DNA of 64,000 bases from Chryseobacterium sp. G0186 (lineage in GTDB: Bacteria; Bacteroidota; Bacteroidia; Flavobacteriales; Weeksellaceae): contig NZ_CP033918.1 of the NCBI RefSeq assembly GCF_003815675.1, positions 1,240,001 through 1,304,000 on the forward strand, read 5' to 3'. Both the position numbers and the translations under genes were made by a program. Below, piece after piece: positions 1 through 7,370 of this stretch. Numbering within the stretch: position 1 is the stretch's first letter; each line of letters starts with the position of its first letter. The notes below the pieces were generated by a model. It searched no databases and had not been told where the DNA came from. It saw only the letters and a list, made by a program, of their open reading frames with translations.

Positions 1-1
1 T

Positions 2-301
2 TTTGCATTGTATTTAAATCAGGCAAACAAGGTTTTAGGGATAAAGAAAATATCCGAATCAGGTATTTCTTCAACCATAGTTGATGTAAGAATTATTATG
101 CAAGCAGCCCTACTATGCAATGCATCCGCTATAATCTTAGCACATAATCACCCTTCAGGAAATTTAAAACCCTCAAATGAAGATCTAAAAATAACCCAAA
201 ATATAAAAAATGCTTCGAATTTCTTAAATATTCAATTGCTGGATCATTGTATTTTAACCTCGGAAGACTATTTATCATTTGCCGAAGAAGGTAAATTATA
301 G
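2..301 (+). CDS. RadC-like JAB-domain protein, C-terminal part (cut by window start)
   Basis: The reading frame is open from the first bases of the window, so the N-terminus lies outside it; an internal TTG at 8 is not a convincing start. The visible 99 residues match the end of RadC/DUF2466 proteins: a strand ending in NQANKVLG, then the JAB metal-binding signature HNHPSG followed nine residues later by an aspartate (NEDLK) and the closing DHCIL segment. In the family these residues bind zinc as in JAMM proteases; the cellular role of RadC is unsettled. ICE- and phage-borne RadC copies are frequent in Bacteroidota, which fits the tra genes nearby. It ends just before two strong hairpins. Confidence 0.9.
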   Translation, partial: FALYLNQANKVLGIKKISESGISSTIVDVRIIMQAALLCNASAIILAHNHPSGNLKPSNEDLKITQNIKNASNFLNIQLLDHCILTSEDYLSFAEEGKL

Positions 302-316
302 CTCTATACTCACTGA

Positions 317-348
317 AAAACCGGTAATTTGAAATTACCGGTTTTTTT
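317..348 (+). terminator. Rho-independent terminator after the radC-like gene
   Basis: AACCGGTAATTT (319-330) pairs perfectly with AAATTACCGGTT (332-343) around a single base and is followed by a T run. It lies 16 bases after the radC-like stop codon. Confidence 0.85.
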
Positions 349-390
349 GCAAAAAGATGGTTACGACAATAATCGTAACCATCTTTTTGC
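349..390. terminator. Second, bidirectional terminator-like hairpin
   Basis: Arms 349-366 and 373-390 are perfect 18-base complements around the loop CAATAA. The A-rich 5' end and T-rich 3' end (GCAAAAAGATGG / CCATCTTTTTGC) would terminate transcription from either side. It directly abuts the first terminator and separates the plus-strand gene from the minus-strand gene ending at 543. The rest of 391-542 shows nothing recognisable. Confidence 0.75.
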
Positions 391-542
391 ATTGATGTGG
401 CGCAATATATTCTAAAACACTTTTTTGTATATCAAAAAATATTGCTGCCTTTAGTAGACTATTCTTTATTCTTTATAGTTAATACATCTAAATTACATCA
501 TCATATTTATTCAATCAAAAGTTGAAATTGATCTGCCATTTA

Positions 543-2300
543 CTAAATTTTAATATTCCCATGAATATTGTTAAACAAAAATCGTTTAGGATTAACATAT
601 GCAATCGTATCTAACTCCGCATCACCAAGATTATGATAACATTCCGCCAGCATATATTTTTCAGTTTTATGATTTCTTACAACATAAAAATCAGTACCAA
701 AAAGTATTTTGTCCTTAAGATTTTCATTCTTTAATGAATGTTTCAGTAAAGGATGAATTTCATCACTATGAACAATATAACTAATATCAGCATAAACATT
801 TTCATACTGTAACATCATACTTGAAATAAGTGAATACCAATCAACATATTTCCATAATTGTTCCATTTTCCCAGGAGTTGGTTTTTCATTTTTCTCTGGA
901 AAAAACTTAATCCCTCTATCCGGATGTGTAATGATTTGTTTACTGAAATCATAGCGTTCCATTTCGAGAAACCTCTTCCATTCATCATCTCCACCATAAT
1001 GTGCAAAACAAATCTTTAGTTTGCTTAAATTACACGTAAGCTTAGTCTTTTCATCAGTATAACCAAATAACTCGCGAATTTTAGGATCTTTCGCGTCCTT
1101 CACCACTTTTCTCAGCAGTGTTTCATCTAGTAAACATAAATAGTTTAATGGATGTGTGAAATTGTTTATAAAATCAATATTCTTAGTTTGTTTCAACAAA
1201 AGCGGTTCATACAATTCACTTCCAATATTTTGCTGAAAAATAGGATGTCTATCCCATTCTTTCTTTTTAGTTCCTCTGTAAAAAATAGTACCCTTTATAC
1301 AATGAGTCATGATAGGTAAATTATTATCTGCAGCATATTTCCATAAGGGTAGCAATCTTTCATCAAATGGATAATATCCTAAAGCGGGATAAATCTTAAA
1401 TCCACTAAAATGATGATCCATAATATATTCTTTTATATAACAATCCAATAGTTCAACATGGTTATTTGTAATCCTACATCTAAAATAATCATCCTGTTCT
1501 TCTAAACGTCTTGGATCTGCAAAAACAAAAGGAAAAACAAAATCTGAAAACTCTTTATTTTGTTTTAATTCAACAAGTTCCGCCATCTGATCAAGATAAC
1601 CACTTCCTTTTTTTAACTTTCCAGCTTCCATGTACTCCATATCCATTGGAAGAATAACAAATCCAGTATTTTTAGGGTATTGATCTCGAAGGTCCATATA
1701 GGTAGAACTTTGTTGTCTATGAAAAGCATACCTTCCTATATTTAAATACCTCTCCAAAAGTTCTTTGGTCTGCCTTCCTGGAAGAATTCCTAAAAAAGCA
1801 TATATTTTTTTTAGGATGAAAAAAATAAAATTTCTACCACTTTTAAAAAGTATCAAAAAAGTAAGAACCAATGTAATCTGGACATAAAATGATTTGAAAT
1901 TTTGTACTAAATGATAAGAACCCAATGTAGACCTTATTGTAAGCAATTCCTCGCCTAAAATTGAAGGCGAAAAACCGATTAAACCAATCCAATCATAAAT
2001 AATGTAGAATACATTTGCGAATAAAAGTATCCCTAATAAAAAAGCTACTATTTTTCCTGCTATCGTTCTACTGGCCTGAATCTTGACATCGTATAACATG
2101 GATTCAACGCGCTTGTATCTTGGCTTAAACCTCCATTTCCCTAGTGTATCAAAATAGAGTCTAAAACCCCCAACAATTATTGATAGAGACAAAATATAAT
2201 ACAAAGGCCAGGGCAGAAATGTTTTGGCTAAATAAGGAGGAACATGATCACCTGTAAAAATATGAGCATGACAGTTGATTAAGGAAGTTTTTTTTCCCAT
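543..2300 (-). CDS. Amidohydrolase-family protein with inserted transmembrane segments
   Basis: A 585-residue protein that starts with the amidohydrolase metal motif HxH (NCHAHIF, H11 and H13). Residues about 28-175 then hold three or so hydrophobic stretches (around 30-50, 80-110 and 135-170) that look membrane-spanning. The remaining metal ligands of an amidohydrolase-2 barrel come after this insert: THC (MTHCIKG), AHYGG and a late FGTDF aspartate. All expected ligands are present, so it may be catalytic, with the barrel split by a membrane anchor. Substrate unknown. It lies downstream of the tra operon in the same orientation, where traO-traQ would sit in Bacteroides elements, and is probably cargo. 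The barrel assignment is from motifs; the topology is inference. Confidence 0.7.
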   Translation of the reverse strand: MGKKTSLINCHAHIFTGDHVPPYLAKTFLPWPLYYILSLSIIVGGFRLYFDTLGKWRFKPRYKRVESMLYDVKIQASRTIAGKIVAFLLGILLFANVFYIIYDWIGLIGFSPSILGEELLTIRSTLGSYHLVQNFKSFYVQITLVLTFLILFKSGRNFIFFILKKIYAFLGILPGRQTKELLERYLNIGRYAFHRQQSSTYMDLRDQYPKNTGFVILPMDMEYMEAGKLKKGSGYLDQMAELVELKQNKEFSDFVFPFVFADPRRLEEQDDYFRCRITNNHVELLDCYIKEYIMDHHFSGFKIYPALGYYPFDERLLPLWKYAADNNLPIMTHCIKGTIFYRGTKKKEWDRHPIFQQNIGSELYEPLLLKQTKNIDFINNFTHPLNYLCLLDETLLRKVVKDAKDPKIRELFGYTDEKTKLTCNLSKLKICFAHYGGDDEWKRFLEMERYDFSKQIITHPDRGIKFFPEKNEKPTPGKMEQLWKYVDWYSLISSMMLQYENVYADISYIVHSDEIHPLLKHSLKNENLKDKILFGTDFYVVRNHKTEKYMLAECYHNLGDAELDTIAYVNPKRFLFNNIHGNIKI

Positions 2301-2464
2301 AATATAATTTGGTTTTAGTTTTTATTGATGATCTCTTCACTCTAGTATTGAATCAGATCGTATTCAAATCTATTGAATATCAATAATATTCGCAATAACT
2401 ATTTTTCGTGACTTTAATTTGCTCAAAAAAGAAAAAGAGGCCAAAATTCTGACCTCTACACTTA

Positions 2465-2581
2465 TTAATTTTTATTATCAAACTTAAATTCTGTCTCTTT
2501 CATTTCCGAAACAATTGTAAATCCATATAGTAAAATACTAGTGGTAAGCATAAAAATTACGGCTAAAAACATTTTATTCAT
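2465..2581 (-). CDS. 38-residue membrane peptide at the end of the tra operon
   Basis: A short ORF beginning ATG at 2581 and ending TAA at 2465, 18 bases after the traN stop. It encodes one hydrophobic helix (MNKMFLAVIFMLTTSILLYG) followed by a charged tail rich in E, K and D. No family recognised. Position and orientation suggest it is the last gene of the transfer operon; it may also be a fortuitous ORF. The flanking 2301-2464 shows no other gene. Confidence 0.5.
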   Translation of the reverse strand: MNKMFLAVIFMLTTSILLYGFTIVSEMKETEFKFDNKN

Positions 2582-2599
2582 TTTATTTGGTCTTTATTT

Positions 2600-3487
2600 T
2601 TAATCTGTTATTAGCCTTGCATGAATCAGATCTTTATTTTTAAGCCGCACTTTCTGATGTCTTCCCCCGTTCTTTTCCAAAATTTCGATTTCCAAAATCT
2701 GATCTTTTAGGAGCGTAAACTGATCCAATAGATAAATTCCTAAGATGTTCGAATGAGCGGAAGCCATTATTTTAGGAAAATGAACGCGAATCGGTTCTAA
2801 AAGCTTGTCCTGAACAACCATACGTTTTAAGTTCTTCTTGTCAACAATCTTGAAGTTGACCCATTCAATAGTATATGCCACATTACTGGAGTTTTCAACC
2901 TCCAAGGTGAAATAAAACTTGTTATCATTGACATGCAATGACCTGACTGAGAATTGAATTCCATAATTTTTGGAAACAATATGCTTAATAGTTCTTTTGC
3001 TTTTCTGGTAAAGATTTTCCATAATAAGTGCTGTCAGCATAGATGAGCTTCCTTTAAGATCTTCAAATAAAACATCTGTTGAATATTGTCGTTCCGTATC
3101 TCTCTGCAGTTTTAATAAATCATAACTGAGTACTGCCGGATAAGGACTGTAGAATGCATCAAAACTGTAAAATTTTCCGTCTTCAGTAATGACTGAAAAA
3201 TTGGTTTCTTCTTCGAAATCTCTTACTGCCGACTTAACCCGGAGGACATTTCCAATAGGTTCTGCCTTATTAGCAACCAAAAGATCGCTTCCAAGATCAA
3301 CATATCGAATGGGCGATGGAAATAAGAGATGTGATGTTTTATTATAGGTAACCTCCATTCTGAACGGTATCAATCGTGCTTGCTCTAAAGGAAGATAAGA
3401 AGTGGTGGAATCCTGAGCAAATGACCTGCTGCTTAGGATGAGCAGCAGTAGAATTCTCAAAATATAATGGCTCTTTAGTGTGTTCAT
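2600..3487 (-). CDS. traN: Conjugative transposon protein TraN
   Basis: A 295-residue protein with an N-terminal signal peptide (hydrophobic LRILLLLILSSRSFA, cleavage near FAQD) and the beta-rich body of the TraN/DUF4138 family. The early LLFPSPIRYVDLGS segment and the late domain of alternating strands are typical. In Bacteroidota conjugation systems TraN is thought to be a periplasmic/outer-membrane component of the mating channel, comparable to VirB9. It starts 15 bases after the traM stop in one operon. Length agrees with the family. Confidence 0.92.
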   Translation of the reverse strand: MNTLKSHYILRILLLLILSSRSFAQDSTTSYLPLEQARLIPFRMEVTYNKTSHLLFPSPIRYVDLGSDLLVANKAEPIGNVLRVKSAVRDFEEETNFSVITEDGKFYSFDAFYSPYPAVLSYDLLKLQRDTERQYSTDVLFEDLKGSSSMLTALIMENLYQKSKRTIKHIVSKNYGIQFSVRSLHVNDNKFYFTLEVENSSNVAYTIEWVNFKIVDKKNLKRMVVQDKLLEPIRVHFPKIMASAHSNILGIYLLDQFTLLKDQILEIEILEKNGGRHQKVRLKNKDLIHARLITD

Positions 3488-3502
3488 TTTTTATTAATTT
3501 AA

Positions 3503-4804
3503 TTAGTTATTCTTTGGTACAAGTAAAATCTGATGACCCGCTTTTACCGTTACCTTCTGCTGTCTGACTTTTTTCTGAAAATAACCAGACACTCCCTGTA
3601 CCACTCCCCTGCTTAAATCCGATGCAATCTGCTGCCCGGCCGATTGGGTCATCATAATATTCGTTCCTGAAGTCTGACTCATATTCGCTACCATATCTTT
3701 GACTGCATTTTGTTCAGGTGAATAAGGAACATTCAGTCCTGGCTGGCCATCATTGTCATATACATTAATTTCCACAGGATAAATGCTGCCTTCATATTCA
3801 ATTGAACTCACTTTCAGATGAAGTCTTCCCCCTTGAAATTTACTTGTTCCGATGAGCACTGTGCCTGATGGAATTTCTATACGATCCAACTGCATACCTT
3901 CTGAGAGCATGATTGATAATGAACTTTCATTCACTAATGTTTTGGTTTCAGAAACAATACCCTTTATCGCATTCTTAGATTGACTTGATTTTTTTTTATC
4001 ACTTTGTACGTCAAAAAATCTATTATGATTCAACCCTAGAATAAAAGTGCTGTCAGCTGGTTCTCTGTACAAGGATGAAACTATTCTGGAATGAGTAGCT
4101 TTTACTGCAGTAAGCTTAACCTTCTTTTCATTCGATGGCTTTGTTTCTTCTTTTTCCTTTGGTATAGTCCCTTCTTTCGAAGCGGAAGGAAGGTATTTAG
4201 CTGCCATCTGGTAGGATTTTTCCATCAGTTCCAACTGATCGTTGATTCCGAAGCCTGCAGGAACAGAATTATTTTGTATTGCATCCTTTTTTAATCTGGA
4301 AATTTCCTTTCTTAGATCATTGACTTCCTGATTATCCTGCCGATAGAAAGAACCTAAGGTCTGTTGTGCATTTCGATAACTATTTACCGCATTCTGGTCT
4401 GAACGTGATAGCTCACCTGATTTACTGGCAGATAAGGATGATCCGGAATTTTGATTAACATCATTTTCATCTGTCCAATAATCAGATAATGTAGTGAGGG
4501 CATTTCTCTTTTCTTCAGTTTTTTGTTCCAAAAGCTGCTGCTCATAAGCTTTTTGCTTGTCCGATTGCAACTGACCGTCTTTTGCCTGGGGAATTACAGC
4601 ATTAAGGCCTTCCTTTGCAACAATCGTATTATTCGTTTTTGGTTTAAAAATCAGATATAAACAAATCGCACATAATAAAGCCATTAAACAATAGATCATT
4701 GGCTTTTTAAGCTGCTCCCATTTCGCTTTTGGATGATCTCCTATTACTCTATCATTTTGAGGTAGGTCATCTTCTGTGATTTTTATTTTTTCAGAATCTT
4801 TCAT
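3503..4804 (-). CDS. traM: Conjugative transposon protein TraM
   Basis: A 433-residue inner-membrane-anchored protein: a short charged cytoplasmic N-terminus, one transmembrane helix (about residues 34-52, MIYCLMALLCAICLYLIF), a long low-complexity charged linker, and a C-terminal beta domain (about 270-433) with the GTVLIGTSKF and GVQGVSGYFQKKV motifs of TraM proteins. This bitopic layout resembles VirB10-type scaffolds spanning the periplasm. It sits between traL (4-base gap) and traN. The family call is firm; the VirB10 comparison is by architecture. Confidence 0.93.
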   Translation of the reverse strand: MKDSEKIKITEDDLPQNDRVIGDHPKAKWEQLKKPMIYCLMALLCAICLYLIFKPKTNNTIVAKEGLNAVIPQAKDGQLQSDKQKAYEQQLLEQKTEEKRNALTTLSDYWTDENDVNQNSGSSLSASKSGELSRSDQNAVNSYRNAQQTLGSFYRQDNQEVNDLRKEISRLKKDAIQNNSVPAGFGINDQLELMEKSYQMAAKYLPSASKEGTIPKEKEETKPSNEKKVKLTAVKATHSRIVSSLYREPADSTFILGLNHNRFFDVQSDKKKSSQSKNAIKGIVSETKTLVNESSLSIMLSEGMQLDRIEIPSGTVLIGTSKFQGGRLHLKVSSIEYEGSIYPVEINVYDNDGQPGLNVPYSPEQNAVKDMVANMSQTSGTNIMMTQSAGQQIASDLSRGVVQGVSGYFQKKVRQQKVTVKAGHQILLVPKNN

Positions 4805-4808
4805 CCTT

Positions 4809-5078
4809 CTATTTCTTAATTAATGAGTTAATCTTATTAGCTTGTATTGTATCCTTTGTTTGAGGGCTCCCAGAAATCCCATCAATATGATTGATCGATA
4901 TTTCATTATTCCTCTGACTTGTCGATATGCAGATACTAACAATTACCAGTAAAGTGAGCAAAGCATATCCTCCGAAAAAAAGCTTGGTTAATAATCTTTG
5001 TCGCTTAACAGGAAGAATTTTCCAACGGTTATCTGCTTGCAGGGTGTAATATTCTATTTTATCTCTTATTCTTTTCAT
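4809..5078 (-). CDS. traL: Conjugative transposon protein TraL (DUF3989-like)
   Basis: An 89-residue protein with a basic cytoplasmic N-terminus containing RWKILPVKRQRLLTKLFF, one transmembrane helix (about 34-52, YALLTLLVIVSICI) and a short polar tail. Size, single helix and position between traK and traM match TraL of Bacteroides conjugative transposons. Its role in the mating channel is not well defined. Spacing of 4 and 10 bases to its neighbours indicates translation from a common message. Confidence 0.82.
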   Translation of the reverse strand: MKRIRDKIEYYTLQADNRWKILPVKRQRLLTKLFFGGYALLTLLVIVSICISTSQRNNEISINHIDGISGSPQTKDTIQANKINSLIKK

Positions 5079-5088
5079 AAGGGGACTT

Positions 5089-5712
5089 TTAGCGTTCTAC
5101 GGTTTCAATATCTTTGTTTTCAAGGACGTTGAATTTCTCAATGGTAAATCCCTGAGGATTGCTGTCAGACCTTACTGAATTAACCAATGAGCAGTTTGTA
5201 ATCAGACTTCTTATGGTAAGGTTGCTTGATCTGATGATAAATTGTCTGGCGTAGGTTTTTACGGTATAAGGATAACTGTCAAAGTCTGCAGCTAGGCTGT
5301 CTACCTCCACTCTCTGCTGGATATTCCCTGAAATGATTCGGTTATAATATCCTTTTTCCTGAAGGTCTTTATAGTAATTAAATGCAGATTGATCAGCGAG
5401 ATTGAATGCTCTTTTCACATTGCTTTCAATAGCATTTTTATCCGGTGCTACCGTAAAAAACAACTCATGAAATCTTCTGACATGCTCTCTGGCTTCAACA
5501 GGCCTGTTGATCGACATATCTTGAGAAAGTGCCACCATCAGAGATTTACCATTATCCAATACATAAATCTTCTGTCGCTGCTCTTCAGCAAACTGATATG
5601 ATTTAAATACAACAACTCCTACAACTCCAAAACAAAGGAGGGTAAAAACCAGCATAAACAGACGGATCTGCTTGAAGCTACTCTCAATATTCTTTAATGA
5701 TTTAAATTCCAT
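5089..5712 (-). CDS. traK: Conjugative transposon protein TraK
   Basis: A 207-residue protein starting MEFKSLKNIESSFKQIRLF, with one membrane helix (about 18-38) and a periplasmic mixed alpha/beta domain with the RPVEAREHVRRFHELFF segment. This is the usual TraK layout, comparable to VirB8 assembly factors (single helix plus NTF2-like periplasmic domain); the VirB8 equivalence is inferred from architecture. It lies 12 bases after traJ. Confidence 0.92.
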   Translation of the reverse strand: MEFKSLKNIESSFKQIRLFMLVFTLLCFGVVGVVVFKSYQFAEEQRQKIYVLDNGKSLMVALSQDMSINRPVEAREHVRRFHELFFTVAPDKNAIESNVKRAFNLADQSAFNYYKDLQEKGYYNRIISGNIQQRVEVDSLAADFDSYPYTVKTYARQFIIRSSNLTIRSLITNCSLVNSVRSDSNPQGFTIEKFNVLENKDIETVER

Positions 5713-5724
5713 AGTACTGTATTT

Positions 5725-6717
5725 TTATTTTAATAACCTTCCTGAAATATTACCTGTTGCAGAGCCTGCGGCTGCTCCCGCAATATTTCCCGACTTTGTG
5801 GCGGTCTGACTGACATTGCGCATAAAGTTTCCTGCTCCTCCCGCCTGAATTACCCAGCCTGTAACCGTAGGTACGGTAAAGTATCCTATAATTCCGATCA
5901 CCATATAAATGATGTAAACCGTATTGGAAGTGTCCGGAATGAAGGTGGGATCTGCCAGCATTTCAATATCCCTCTCTAAAATGAGTGACTGTATTTTAGC
6001 CAGTATAGAACTGAAAATATCAGCAACAGGAAGCCAGAGATACACACTAATGTACCTTGTCAGCCATTGGGTTAAAGTGGTCTGAAAGCCATCCCAGACT
6101 GAAATTGCAAAAGCAATGGGTCCTAATATTGAAAGTACAATCAGAAAAAATGTCCTTATCGTATCAATGACCAATGCTGCTGCCTGAAAAAGAATCTCCA
6201 GAAATTCTCTGAAACCGTCCCGTATGTCTTTCTTGATAGCAAACATTTCTCTTTCGATATACATGCCGGACATTGTTACCAGATCAGAAGGTGACCATCC
6301 CAGATCTTCAAGCTTTTTATCAAACTCTTCATTTGAAATCAGATAAGCCATCTCCGGATTTCTAAGCATAGCTTCTCTCTCCAGAAGATCTTTTTTCTCT
6401 TGTAATTCATTCAAATCCAAAACCTGATTTTCCAACATCGAATGACTTCCCTGAACAATTGGGCTCAGAACACCATTGATACTTCCCAACACCAAGGTTG
6501 AAAAAAACATGATGCAGATCCCTATGGCAAATGGTCTGAGCATCGGAAACAGATCAATCGGCTCAGCACGGCTTAAGGACTGCCAAACTTTGATGGCTAC
6601 ATAAAACAAGGCTCCTAACCCCGCGGCCCCTTTTGCTACGGCTGCCATATCTGCACACAATGGCATCATTTCCTCATATACTGATCGTAGAACTTCATGT
6701 AAATTCGTAGGCTCCAT
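5725..6717 (-). CDS. traJ: Conjugative transposon protein TraJ
   Basis: A 330-residue polytopic inner-membrane protein. The N-terminus (NLHEVLRSVYEEMMPLCADM) and the AEPIDLFPMLRPFAIG segment are characteristic of TraJ. Several hydrophobic helices follow (near residues 25-45, 65-90, 185-215, 225-260 and 270-295), and the tail is Gly/Ala-rich. TraJ occupies the VirB6-like position, a channel component in the inner membrane. It begins one base after the traI stop, indicating tight coupling. Confidence 0.93.
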   Translation of the reverse strand: MEPTNLHEVLRSVYEEMMPLCADMAAVAKGAAGLGALFYVAIKVWQSLSRAEPIDLFPMLRPFAIGICIMFFSTLVLGSINGVLSPIVQGSHSMLENQVLDLNELQEKKDLLEREAMLRNPEMAYLISNEEFDKKLEDLGWSPSDLVTMSGMYIEREMFAIKKDIRDGFREFLEILFQAAALVIDTIRTFFLIVLSILGPIAFAISVWDGFQTTLTQWLTRYISVYLWLPVADIFSSILAKIQSLILERDIEMLADPTFIPDTSNTVYIIYMVIGIIGYFTVPTVTGWVIQAGGAGNFMRNVSQTATKSGNIAGAAAGSATGNISGRLLK

Positions 6718-6718
6718 A

Positions 6719-7351
6719 TTACCAGTATTTTTGGTTAGAGGTTCCGTACAAATCCAATACTCTTTTGGTATTGTTCAGCTTTTTAGCTCTCAGATAGCTC
6801 ACTGAAATATTTTTGTTGGTATAGTATCTAACAAGATTATGATATTCCTTGACCTCTTTGTAAACTCGGTCAATGACTTCCATTCTTTCTTTATCATTTA
6901 AAGAAAGACCATTAGAGGTAATGATTTCCTTCAGTTCTTTAAGCAGCTCAGTGCTTTCAGTGAGTAACGCAGAATAACCATTGGCTATGGAAGATAATTC
7001 CTGTGCATTAAAATTCGGGTCATTCAGCATTTTACCGAAATTATTGACATACATCTCGGAAACATCCCCTACAAGCAAAACAGTCTGCTGCACTTTTCTG
7101 GCATCTTTTACCAAATTGTTGATAGCTTTCAGCTTATCATAATAGTCCTTGCCTTGTTCGTAAACTTTCTTTACTTCATTAAAGTTTTTTACAACATTCG
7201 ATACCGTTGATGAAGTCTGCACAATTTCATTGGCAGAGTTTAAAATGCCTGATGCAAGATTAGCAGGATCGGTAACGACAAATTGTGCTTTTGCAAAGGT
7301 GAAGGTAGCGAAGAATGCCACCACTAATGTTTTAATGATTAAATTTTTCAT
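6719..7351 (-). CDS. traI: TraI-type protein (DUF4141)
   Basis: A 210-residue secreted protein with a signal peptide (MKNLIIKTLVVAFFATFTFA, then KAQFVVTDP), a mostly alpha-helical body and heptad-like stretches. The VVTDPANLASGILNSANEIV start is diagnostic of the DUF4141/TraI family in Bacteroidota elements. By operon position and signal peptide it resembles VirB5-type pilus-associated proteins, but that is inference. It follows traG by 19 bases. Confidence 0.88.
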   Translation of the reverse strand: MKNLIIKTLVVAFFATFTFAKAQFVVTDPANLASGILNSANEIVQTSSTVSNVVKNFNEVKKVYEQGKDYYDKLKAINNLVKDARKVQQTVLLVGDVSEMYVNNFGKMLNDPNFNAQELSSIANGYSALLTESTELLKELKEIITSNGLSLNDKERMEVIDRVYKEVKEYHNLVRYYTNKNISVSYLRAKKLNNTKRVLDLYGTSNQKYW

Positions 7352-7370
7352 TGTTGTAAATAGGTGTTGA

